Shown one piece after another: positions 11,498 through 21,119 of a DNA stretch of 64,000 nt. The notes under the pieces are model-generated. The model had not been told where the DNA came from. It was given only the letters and a program-made list of their open reading frames with translations, and made no database searches. Each line of letters begins with the position of its first letter. The stretch's first letter is position 1. The stretch is from Ampullaceana balthica (taxonomy: Eukaryota; Mollusca; Gastropoda; Lymnaeidae): contig CALYLW010000130.1 of NCBI GenBank assembly GCA_944989445.1, positions 1,953,666-2,017,665 on the forward strand, in the 5' to 3' direction. A program made the translations under genes and the position numbers.

Positions 11498-12055
11498 TCT
11501 ACAGTAGAATACAAACCTCGACTTTTGCCTCGACTTTTTGTTCTGTGACTTCTTGTCAGGCCCATACATACCTTGTTTGAATAACATATGTTTATCTATA
11601 AGTCTGATTGCAGTCTCACCCATATTTTGTTCGTTTCAAAATGGAAACAACTGACTTATCGATATTACTAGATCTTAGAGAAGCCATCTTCATGAAATTT
11701 GAAGCTAGCGTGGGGTTTTATTTCCCTTATGCTCAACATCATATACAGTGTTAACCACATTATGCAGTGTAACTGATCATATACAATGTAAAACATCAAT
11801 GCAGTAAAAAAAAACGAATGGTTTATAGAGGCCAATTTTTTCATGGAGTTTATTTTACTTGTGTTTTGATGTCCCGTTTTGATGTGGTTTGAACTCCATT
11901 TGAAGAAGCCCATTTTGATTCTGGAATGTATGGCATTTAACAAAGCATAAAGTTGTCTGATTGTCTGCAGTCATTATCCGGCGCTGATATTCAAATACTC
12001 AGCTTAAAGCAAGGTTTGCAATAAATGTAAAGAGAGATGAGATGATTTTTCCCCT
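11498..12055. other. unique AT-rich DNA
   Basis: Only short frames (91 codons on the minus strand, 11668-11943) without motifs are present. Confidence 0.5.
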
Positions 12056-12350
12056 CTCACATTCCAATATGGCGGCCAGGCTTGGAAACAAGCAGACGAC
12101 ACTGCTGTTCAAGTGACTCGCCCCCACCCGCCCTCGTGCTGGGCTCGGCGCCCCTCTCATCAGCGATGTGTGTACGGATGGCTATTGGGCGAAGTGTCCC
12201 TAAGATCCAAGCGGCTTGCTTTTTGGTAAGCGCCAGGCAAGAGGTCAGCAGTTCAATCACGAGAATTGATGATTGGAAAACAACGAGGGGATGGCAAGTC
12301 GGTAAAAAGAATGAGAGGGCGGGGTGGGAGACAAACGGTGGACAGTTGTA
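12056..12350. other. GC-richer block of unknown nature
   Basis: The block starts at ATATGGCGGCC and is C-rich with CpGs. GAGGTCAGCAGTTCAATCAC at 12240-12259 looks distantly like a tRNA T-arm/B-box, which could mean a tRNA-derived SINE fragment, but no matching A-box or acceptor stem could be built. Frames of 67 codons (minus) and 89 codons (plus) overlap here without recognisable content. Confidence 0.25.
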
Positions 12351-12666
12351 GAAATAATGTTTGTTTGAATCCCTAAAAGAGAAAGGGAGAATGAAAGAGA
12401 AAATGAGATTGAAAAAGAAAGGATGTTAAGAATAAATAAATAAATGTAAAAATATGATTTTTAAAACCACGTTTTTATAAGTGGACTAAAAAGAAGAAAA
12501 TAATTTAAAACTTCTAAGTTCAAGTACTTTCATGTCATATGACTAAAAACGTGGGGCTGGCGCTTATGAGGTTTAACGCATGCAGTTCACTCATTCTCTT
12601 ACTTATGCATCTTTCTTTTGCCTTCTAAATTATAAATATTCAATTTTTATACCAAACACATTGAAT

Positions 12667-12895
12667 TATTTATAGATAAACAAAAAAGTTCAATAATTTA
12701 ATAATGGTACATTCGATCGATCTGAAATTTTGATGCAATGCATTGTCTTCCAAGATGCATCTGTGTAAAAATTTTGAGATTTCTAGGACCATCAAAAGTG
12801 GTTTAATTTTACGTTGGTAGACTTGAAAAATTGTGGACAGACAAACCACCAACAAACAAACAATGCCACAGGAACGAAAGCGAGTTAATAAAAAC
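12667..12895 (+). mobile_element. family A repeat, 3' half (first of three in tandem)
   Basis: The text GTACATTCGATCGATCTGAA at about 12708 and the terminal GAGTTAATAAAAAC are shared with the other family A copies. The 5' half is missing. The copy is followed head-to-tail by two longer ones. Confidence 0.65.
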
Positions 12896-12907
12896 TTGGT
12901 TAATAAA

Positions 12908-13420
12908 ACAACCCCGTAAAAACAAATTTTTCGACTATAAATCCCTTATATATGAGACATAACTAAAAGTATTGATTATCTTCAAACGCGACAAATATTT
13001 ACAGACTGAAACCGAAATTATCTCCCCTGGCTTTAAAATTGGAGGAAGGGGGAGGGGGTGTGGACATGGACGGATGGCGTCAACGCGTTAACTCAACTCC
13101 AGGTGGTTTACCTAGTTAAAACACGAGATGTGCTCACCGGTAGCTGGCGTGAAGTCAAGAGACCCGTAAAATGTAAACAATAGCGACCTCTACATATAGT
13201 TTATATAGATAAACTAAAAATGCATTAATTTAATTACTGTACGTTCGATCGATATGCAATTTTGATACGATGCATTGTTAGTTGACACGGGTCCGTGTGC
13301 TAAAATTTCAGCTCGATGGCATGACGGGAAGTGGGTCATTTTTACTTCTGTTTTTCCGCGGTGCCCGCCCAAGACAGAGAGACAGAGACGGCGGTGAAGT
13401 TAATATAAGGGATTTAAAAA
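12908..13420 (+). mobile_element. family A repeat, full-length copy
   Basis: Family A units begin near CCCGTAAAAACAAAGTTTTT, continue with ATATATGAGACATAACTAAA, carry TTCGATCGATCTGAAATTTT in the middle and CTAAAATTTCAGCTCGAT further on, and end with GTTAATATAAGGGATTTAAA. This copy has all of them. It encodes no protein I can recognise. Copies occur in both orientations across the window, so it is interspersed; the superfamily is not determined. Confidence 0.75.
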
Positions 13421-13428
13421 TAAAACAA

Positions 13429-13970
13429 ACCCGTAAAAACAATGTTTTTGCCTATAAATCACTTATATATGAGACATAACTAACAGTATTGATTATTTTC
13501 AAACGCGACAAACATTTACAGACTGGATCTGTCTTAACTCAACTTTGCTTCATAACCCTGGGGGGGGGGTGGGGGGATGGGGGGAGAGGGGAAAAGTCTG
13601 GTCACCGATCGCTTTACCGAGCTCAGCGGGACACGTAAAATATAAACAAAAGCACGCCGGTACTTCGATGGGTTGCGTCAACGCGTCAAGTCAAACTCTC
13701 ACGTGGAAAAAAACAATAACAAATAGTGAATTTGAATTACATACGTTATATAAGGATAAACTAAAAAGCCATAAATTTAAGTACGGTACGTTCGATCGAT
13801 CTGAAATTTTGATACGATGCACTATTAGGTGAGACGGGTCCGTGTGCTAAATTTCAGCTCGATCGGATCACGGGAAGTGGGTCATTTTAGTTTTTCCGCC
13901 CGCCCAAGACAGAGAGACGGAGAGAGATCACGACAGAGACGGCGGTGAAGTTAATATAAGGGATTTTTAA
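13429..13970 (+). mobile_element. family A repeat, second full-length copy in tandem
   Basis: The same landmarks occur in the same order as in the copy ending at 13420, with a G-rich insertion near 13557-13590. The two copies are separated by fewer than 10 bp, so they form a direct tandem. Confidence 0.75.
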
Positions 13971-14039
13971 AAAAAACTTTTGAGATTGGTGCGTTTACCG
14001 AAGACCAATAAAGGCGAGTGAAGGTGGAAAAAAAAAGAA

Positions 14040-14269
14040 AAAGAGAGAGAGAGAGATAATAACGGCGGAAAACAAAGATGTTTGGAGACAGAAGGTGTAA
14101 CAGCGATGTATAGCAACGGAGAAGAAAAGAAAAAGGTGGAGCTAGAGAAACGGGGACAGAAAAAAAACATAGATGCAGACATAATGAAGGGTAGAGAGGA
14201 TCTAAAGATTGTGGGGAGATATGATGACCAGATGAAAGAGAAAAGGAAAGAAACGTGTGTGTGTGTGTG

Positions 14270-14313
<44 letters not shown>

Positions 14314-14320
14314 TTAAAGA
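14040..14320. repeat. purine-rich tract with (GA)n and (GT)n
   Basis: An A/G-rich stretch begins at 14020. There is a clear GTGTGTGTGTGTGT run at about 14254 and a GA run at 14273-14310. Confidence 0.85.
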
Positions 14321-14339
14321 TATATATACTTAATAAATA

Positions 14340-14500
14340 GAGTGACATTGAGTGACATACACACAGACGCACCGATACACTGTCTTAACACAGTCACACA
14401 GTCTTAACACAGACAAAGTTTTAACAGACGCACTGTCTTAACACAGACACAGTGTATTAACACAGACGCTGTCTTACCACATAATCAAGTCTTGGCGTAG
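14340..14500. repeat. degenerate repeat around CTTAACACAGACAC
   Basis: The phrases ACTGTCTTAACACAG and AGTCTTAACACAGAC recur about every 30 bp with many substitutions. Confidence 0.65.
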
Positions 14501-14854
14501 ACACACTAATAATGAAAGCCGATATGAAATCCACCTCCACCCAAATATTTAAAGTCACCTCTTCCCCCCTCCCCATTTTAAACCTTTTCTCAGTCACTGA
14601 TTATTGTCAAATCTTTTCTTCTGGCGACGTGTCGACACCAAGAAAATCTAGGCTTTCTTTATGTTCTTTCATTATCCCAGGCCTATATATAAAGTCTTAC
14701 ATAGGAATATCGCCACTAGAGCGAATACAGGATGGAGGGGAAAATCGATACAGTCTCGAGGCGGTGACGAGGGTGGGAGGGCAAGAACCGAAGGGGTGGA
14801 GGTGACTTCATTGTCTCGGGATTCCGCTACACTCGCGGCAATGTCTACGTACAT
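14501..14854. other. unique DNA, no gene seen
   Basis: Overlapping frames on both strands without motifs, pyrimidine-rich in the first 100 bp. Confidence 0.45.
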
Positions 14855-15020
14855 GATTGTGTGAAGCTGTTGTTGTATTTGTTCACGATTATACCAAGCT
14901 GTTGTTGTATATGTACACGATTGTACCAAGCATTTGTCTATGTACATGATTGTTCCAAGCTGCTTTTATGTTTGAATATGTATCAAGCTTTTGTAGATGT
15001 ACATGATTGTAACGTTGATG
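14855..15020. repeat. ~31-bp degenerate minisatellite, 5 copies
   Basis: Copies contain CCAAGCTGTTGTTGTATATG followed by TACACGATTGTA. Copies to the right are progressively diverged. It borders the LINE fragment directly. Confidence 0.8.
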
Positions 15021-15039
15021 GTTTGCCAAGTCTGTGTGT

Positions 15040-16648
15040 TTACTCCAACCTTTGCACGAGCTTCTGTCCCTCTGCTGGGAACATGGATACAACCCCCATG
15101 ACCTAAAGGATACAAATTTAGTGAAACTATATAAGAACAAGGGCGATAGAAGTGACTGCAATAAATCACTCCTTAGTATTGTAGGAAAGGCTTTTGCCCG
15201 TGTCATACTTACACGATTACAGAGTTTAGCCTCCCGAGTTTATCCAGAATCTCAGTGCGGTTTCCGGGCTGGTCGGTCTACCATAGACAGGGTGTTCTCC
15301 ATACGGCAGCTCCAGGAAAAATGCAGAGAGCAGCAGATGCAATTATACATTGCCTTTGTGGATCTTACTAAAGCCTTTGATTTAGTCAGTCGCAAATCAA
15401 CGGGCTATTCCAAATCCTGGAAAAATTTGGCTGTCCTCCAAACCTACTCCCCATCATCAGACAATTCCATGAAAATATGCAGGGCACAGTGCAGTTCGAT
15501 GGAGCTACGTCAGAAGTCTTTCCAATCAGCAGCTGATTCAAATAAGGTTATGTACTCGCACCAACACTGTTCGAAATATTATTCTCTGTACTGCTTCGAT
15601 ACGCATTCAAGGATAGCAGTGATGGAACCTGGTTACACACCAGAGCTGAGGGAGGACTTTTCAACACCGCTCGCCTCCGAACCAAAACTAAAATGACAGA
15701 AGTCCTATTTCGTGTGCTACTCTTTGCGGATGACGCGGCACTGATAGCACACACAGAAACTGGTTTGCAACAACTCGTGTCAACCTTCTCCAACGCCCTC
15801 AAAGAGTTGTGTCTGCAAATCAGCTCGAAAAAGACAAACATCATTGCCCAATTCAATTTCTCCCCCCTACCATCAATATCCACACTGAAAACCTGGAGGT
15901 TGTGGACAGCTTCACCTACTTGGTGGCCAAGGTCTCCAATACACTGTCTATCTGGGACGAAATAAACAGTAGAATTGACAAGGCAGCTACCACAATTGCT
16001 AAACTAAATAAACGGGTCTGGCAAAACACCAACGGAGTTAACCAAACTGTGTATCTATCGAGCCTGCGTCATCAGTACGCTGTTATACGGGAGCGAGACA
16101 TAGACCACATATACATCCCACGAGCGCCAGCTTAATAGCTTCCACTTGAGGTGCCTGCATGGCATCATTGACATTAGATGGCAGGACAAAGTGCAAAATA
16201 GTGAGGTCCTGATGCATGCCAATACCCAAAGCATGTTCTCAATTCTTAGTGAAAGACGCCTGAGATGGCTAGGACATGTAAAAAGAATGAGCCTGGTCGC
16301 ATCCCTAAGGACCTCCTATATGGAGAACTGGTATCGGGAAAGAGGAAGACAGGTCGCCCACGTCTGCGATTTAAAGATGTCTGCCAAAGGGACATGAAAG
16401 CAGCCAGAATAAGCACAAGCGACTGGGAGTGTAAGGCAGAAGACCGATCTACGTGGCGCACAGTTGTCAAAGGGGGTGGCATAGTAGCCGAGGAGCGAAG
16501 GATGGAGGAAGCTACAGACAGAAGAGCTAGGAGAAAGGCCAAAACATTGGGAAGCACAGAACTCGTGTGTTAAAGCTGTGGTAAAGACTGTCACTCAAGG
16601 ATAGGACTGAACAGCCACAAGAGGAAATGCAACCCAATGCAAAGGTGA
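15040..16648 (+). pseudogene. LINE reverse transcriptase pseudogene
   Basis: The protein would copy LINE RNA into DNA at the insertion site. Visible in order: the fingers segment with KNKGDRSDCNKSLLSI and PESQCGFRAGRSTID; motif A as FVDLTKAFD near 15355; a frameshift near 15403; two in-frame stops (TGA, TAA) at about 15533-15548, where the family has its conserved Gly-Val-Lys-Gln-Gly turn; motif C as FADD at 15723-15734; a frameshift near 15855; the thumb and linker with VVDSFTYL; and a segment with LRWLGHVKRM, again in changing frames. The C-terminus has KTGRPRLRFKD and a C-x2-C...H-x4-C knuckle at about 16568-16630, interrupted by TAA at 16571-16573. At least four frame changes and three stops make it inactive. 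Motifs A and C keep their aspartates. Confidence 0.9.
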
Positions 16649-16700
16649 TGCACCATCGTCTTGCGAGACGGAAGGATGTCGATGATGTGTTTATCCTTCA
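15040..16700 (+). mobile_element. decayed non-LTR retrotransposon (LINE), 3' two-thirds
   Basis: The piece covers most of the reverse transcriptase, the RT-to-C-terminus linker and the C-terminal zinc knuckle. After the last stop (16646-16648) a short 3' UTR with CCATCGTCTTGCGAGACGGA precedes a minisatellite. The 5' part (endonuclease) is missing, the usual result of truncated reverse transcription. The clade was not determined. Confidence 0.85.
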
Positions 16701-16734
16701 TCGAGAATAGCTAGAATGACGTCATTGACACGAC

Positions 16735-16925
16735 ATGAGGTGTAAGGGAGTGTACCACTACACTAGGTGGAACCATACACGACACAAGGTGATAGAGAGC
16801 GGGCCATGACACGAGGAGGAAGAGAGCGTGCCACGCCATGAGGTGGAAGAGAGCATAACACGCCACGATGTGGAAGAGAGCGTGCCATACATGACACGAG
16901 GTGGAAGAGAGCGTGCCACAACACG
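16735..16925. repeat. ~31-bp degenerate minisatellite, about 6 copies
   Basis: Copies of ACACGAGGTGGAAGAGAGCG followed by TGCCA. The leftmost copies are the most diverged. It lies between the LINE end and a family A copy. Confidence 0.85.
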
Positions 16926-16926
16926 C

Positions 16927-17409
16927 TTTTTAAATCCTTTATATTAACTTGTGGTGTCTGCTTGCTTGCTTGTCGGCAAAATTTTGGATCGATTTTTAAC
17001 CCACATCCTCGTAAGCTAGCGAGCTGAAATTTTGCAGGCAGTTTTATGCCGATGATAAAAACGACGTATCAAAATTTCAGATCGATCGCATGTACTGTCA
17101 TTAAATTATTGAATTTTTTGATTATTTTATTTATCCTCTTTGTATCATGTTATTTTTTTGAGATATAGTGTCGCGGTGCGTATTATATTGAACGACCTTT
17201 CTGTCGCGCAATAAGGTGCGTATTTTATTGACAATACTTTTTATAAACATATTCCTGATCGGTGCGCATTATATTAAACATGTTTTACGACACAACTAAA
17301 ATTTTGTATTTTTGGATACTCTTGCTCTGCGTATTATAATGAACAGTTTTAGTTACGTCTCGTACATAAAGGATTTATAGTCAAAAACTTGGTTTTTTAC
17401 AGGTTTTTA
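16927..17409 (-). mobile_element. family A repeat, inverted copy
   Basis: It reads as family A on the minus strand: AAATCCTTTATATTAACTTG at the left edge is the 3' end, and ACATAAAGGATTTATAGTCA followed by AAAAACTTGGTTTTTTACAG at the right edge is the 5' end. It also carries repeated GGTGCGTATTATATTGAAC motifs also seen in the copies at 23.8, 30.3 and 49.2 kb. Confidence 0.75.
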
Positions 17410-18784
17410 AAATTATCGAATGAATTCAAAGTTTCACTGCTTGCTTATAACAAATGCCTCAAGACTATGTATTGTAATATACACTGTCACATTTTGTAGT
17501 CCAACAATTCCATTTGTTTGTTGTTGATTTTTGGTCCATCACTTCTTTTCTTCATAAGTTCTCATTCGAATGACGGCAGTGTTTTGTTATTGTTATTGTT
17601 TTGTTTAAAAAAAAATAAAAAATTTCTGGCTTTTTAAAAAAAAATTATTTGTGTGCAATAATGTTTTATGGCCGCCAAGGTGCGCATTTCTTGGATAGCC
17701 CTAAAAGCTATGACACCCTGATACTGGGCTATATTAATACTATTTTCTATTAATTTTTTTCTCTGCGAAACCTTCTCTATTAATAAATTAAATGCATTCA
17801 AATGTAGATCTTCTCCTGTTCAACGCCCTATTGTCCTCCTACATCTCAGTAATACACCCCGCCCCCACACACACAGTTTTTAAAAAGCATTTCAAGGGTG
17901 TAAGACCATCGACTAAAACCCTCGCCCGTGTCTCGGGGAACGGGATAAGCCAAAAAACTTTCGCTCCGAGTTAATGGCGTCAGCGGCTTTTAAGCTGAGC
18001 TCTTGAAATGTGCTTTACAGCCTTTTAGATGCGGTGTACAAGGGACGCAGGCGTGTACACGTTGTGTACAACGGATAATGCATAGTGCAAATGGGGCGAT
18101 TTAAATGTACGTTGATTTTTTTTAAAAAGGAGATATGGGTACATCTGTGAAGGGCGGCATTTGCATTTTAAAAATTACTATAGAGCGTCCGCCCCGGTTG
18201 GCACTTGGTACACCAATGCCAATATGGCCACTTTTCTCATACCAAAAGACTCTGGCTAATGACTCCCTAAGCATCCCTCTCTGGTTCACCACTCCCCATT
18301 ACACCAATTCCTGATTTCTTATTGTCTGTGACCCAAATTCCTTCATCAAAAACTTCCCTGACCCTACTCCTAGCCCCGAGAGGTCAAAACCCTTCTCCAT
18401 CCATGACCGTAACATCACTCCCTCCTTAGCCCCACCCCCTTCATTATATCCCCCCCGGTCCCTCACCCACAACTCCTCAGCATTTCACTTCTTCCTCCAA
18501 CTCTACCATAAACCCCCAGCCCTCGCAACGTCCTCGTCATGTCCAGGTTCCAGTGTGGTGTGCACAAGAGTTATCGATTGTCCTCAAACCGATGACGTAG
18601 GCACGTGTGTTCAGGTGAATAAAATACAAGAATAATAAACCAAGGCAAAGAGTGAGCTAGAAAATACGGATTGCACGCAGGAAGCACACACACAAGGTCA
18701 CAGCATGGACAGGACGTGTGTAGGTCAGGCGACTAGGGTGGACGTGTGTAGTAGGTCACAACTAAGGAGTTTGTATGTTCAAGG
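17410..18784. other. 1.4-kb unique region, no gene seen
   Basis: AT-rich to 18180, then C-rich to 18540 (CCCCTTCATTATATCCCCCC-like text), then G/A-rich. Only a 60-codon frame without motifs. No repeat unit is apparent. Confidence 0.5.
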
Positions 18785-18796
18785 TCAAAACCAGGG

Positions 18797-19792
18797 CAGA
18801 GCTGGTCATATGGCATGATATGGTCTTATGGCATGATATGGTTTATGGCATAATATGGTCATATGACATGATATGGTCATATGGCATGATATGCTCATAT
18901 GGCATGATATGGTTATATGGCATGATATGGTCATATGGCATGATATGGACATATGGCATGATATGCTCATATAGCATGATATGGTCATATGGCATGATAT
19001 GGACATATGGCATGATATGGTCATAGGGCATGATAGGGTCATATGGCATGATAGGGTCATATGGCATGATATGGTCATATGGCATGATATGGTCATATGG
19101 CATGATATGGTCATATGGCATGATATGGTCTTATGGCATAATATGCTCATATAGCATGATATGGTCATATGGCATGATATGTACATATGGCATGATATGG
19201 TCATATGGCATGATAGGGTCATATGGCATTATATGGTCATATGGCATGATATGGTCATATGTCATGATATGGTCATATGGCATGATATGGTCTTATGGCA
19301 TAATATGCTCATATAGCATGATATTGTCATATGGCATGATATGGTCATATGGCATGATATGGTCATATGCAAGAGATGGTCATATGGCATGATATGGTCA
19401 TATGGCATGATCTGGTCATATAGCATGATATGGTCATATGGCATGATATGGTCTTATGGCATAATATGCTCATATAGCATGATCTGGTCATATAGCATGA
19501 TATGGTCATATGGCATGATATAGTCATATGGCATGATATGGTCATATGGCATGATATAGTCATATGGAGTGATATAGTCATATGGCATGATATGGTCATA
19601 TGGCATGATATAGTCATATGGCATGATATGGTCATATAGCATGATATGGTCATATAGCATGATATGGTCATATGGCATGATATGGTCATATGGCATGATA
19701 TGGTCATATGGCATGATATGGTCATATGGCATGATATAGTCATATGGCATGATATGGTCATATGGCATGATATGGTCATATGGCATGATAGG
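18797..19792. repeat. 18-bp minisatellite, about 55 copies
   Basis: The unit is CATATGGCATGATATGGT, with common variants TATAGCATG, GGTCTTATGGCATAATATGC and GATAGGGT. Each unit carries the palindrome CATATG. Because 18 is six codons, long frames stay open on both strands (CHMTIS and MPYDHI types); they are not genes. Some variant units recur together (CTTATGGCATAATATGCTC at about 19131, 19290 and 19450), showing a block of about 160 bp. Confidence 0.97.
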
Positions 19793-19894
19793 GCTTTTAT
19801 TCGAACTTTTGATATACGACCAATTGAATGGACGGAATTTGTGTAGGAGCGTGGAAGTCATTACGGATCAACATTGAAAGGCGAGCACAATTCA

Positions 19895-20060
19895 AATGTA
19901 GGGGTCATTTGGGGTTATTTGATTGGCATGGGTCATTGGTGGTTATTTTATTGGCAGGGGCCATAGGTGGTTATTTGATTGGCAGGGGTCATAGGTGGTT
20001 ATTTGATTGGCAGGGGTCATTGGTGGTTATTTAATTGGCAGGGGTCATTGGTGGTTATTA
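19895..20060. repeat. 28-bp minisatellite, about 5.5 copies
   Basis: The unit contains GGTTATTTGATTGGCAGGGG and TCATAGGT. Confidence 0.93.
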
Positions 20061-20104
20061 GAGTACATATGACAACTGTTTAAATCGGGGACGTGTGTAT
20101 CTGG

Positions 20105-20432
20105 ATTGGTCTGGCTAATTGTCATGCACTGGTCTGGCTAATTGTTATGCGAAGGTCTGGCTAATTGTAATGCAATGGTCTGGCTAATTGTAATGCACTG
20201 GTCTGGCTAATTGTAATGCACTGGTCTGGCTAATTGTAATGCACAAGTCTGGCTAATTGTAATGCACTAGTCTGGCTAATTGTAATGCACTAGTCTGGCT
20301 AATTGTAATGCAATGGTCTGGCTAATTGTCATGCACTGGTCTTGCTAATTGTAATGCACTGGTCTGGCTAATCGTCATGCACTGGTCTGGCTAATTGTAA
20401 TGCACTGGTCTGGCTAATTGTTTATGCACTCC
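20105..20432. repeat. 23-bp minisatellite, about 14 copies
   Basis: CTGGTCTGGCTAATTGTAAT followed by GCA, with small variants (CAAG, CTAG, TCATGCA). Confidence 0.95.
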
Positions 20433-20586
20433 TCTGGTAAAGTTAAGGTCCAAGTGTTGAAGCAGAGAGAGACAGAGAGAGGAGGCGGAGGGGGGGTGAC
20501 ATTAAAAACCATAAAACCCACGGTAACATAAAAAGGTGGTAAGAAAGACACACATATCTGAGCAATACAATTTATGTGCAATAGAC

Positions 20587-20772
20587 CAGTGCTTCTCAAA
20601 CTTTTTAGTATGGCGGACCGGCAGGAATTTTTTCCATTGCACCAGGGACCGGTGCACTATTTTCCCTGCACTGACAATTTTTTCTGTCCTTTTTTTGAGA
20701 ACATCTGCGGACCGGTAGCGGATGGCCCACGGACCGGCACCGGTCCGCGGACCACCACTTGGAGAAGCACTG
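20587..20772. mobile_element. hAT MITE with CAGTGCTTCTC termini
   Basis: The left end is CAGTGCTTCTCAAACTTTTT and the right end is CTTGGAGAAGCACTG. The element is 186 bp and is flanked by a perfect 8-bp duplication, CAATAGAC (20579-20586 and 20773-20780). The interior is rich in GGACCGG palindromes. Termini and duplication length are diagnostic of the hAT superfamily. It is non-coding, so it must have been moved by a transposase made elsewhere. Confidence 0.92.
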
Positions 20773-20929
20773 CAATAGACGACTGGGAACAAACGCATGT
20801 CCTTGACATTCAGCCTAGACATTTAAAGTAAAAGTACGTATATTTATCACGGATTCCCCGGGGTTTCCCGTTGTCTCAGTGACGCATGAAATCAAGGGAG
20901 GCTAGTGGCCGAGGGGAATGTGGTATATT

Positions 20930-21119
20930 TTAGTCTAATATTACATTCGCTTAAACTGTCGTACATTGTAATGTAATATTACATTAACTTAGACTAGCGT
21001 ATATTGTAAACTAATATTACATTCACTTAGACTAGCGTATATTGTAATCTAATATTACATTAACTTAGACTAGCGTATATTGTAAGCTAATATTACATTC
21101 ACTTAGTCTTAGACTAGCG
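20930..21119. repeat. 38-bp minisatellite, interrupted by a hAT insertion
   Basis: The unit contains CTAATATTACATTAACTTAG and ACTAGCGTATATTGTAA. Its last copy is cut after ACTAGCG by the transposon starting at 21120; CTAGCGTATAG resumes at 23623. Confidence 0.9.

Noticed and set aside
12160..12265. tRNA or tRNA-derived SINE
   Set aside because: Only a B-box-like phrase can be seen; no A-box, anticodon arm or acceptor pairing could be assembled.
18775..19861. Several 60-138 codon frames on both strands
   Set aside because: Direct consequence of the 18-bp repeat.
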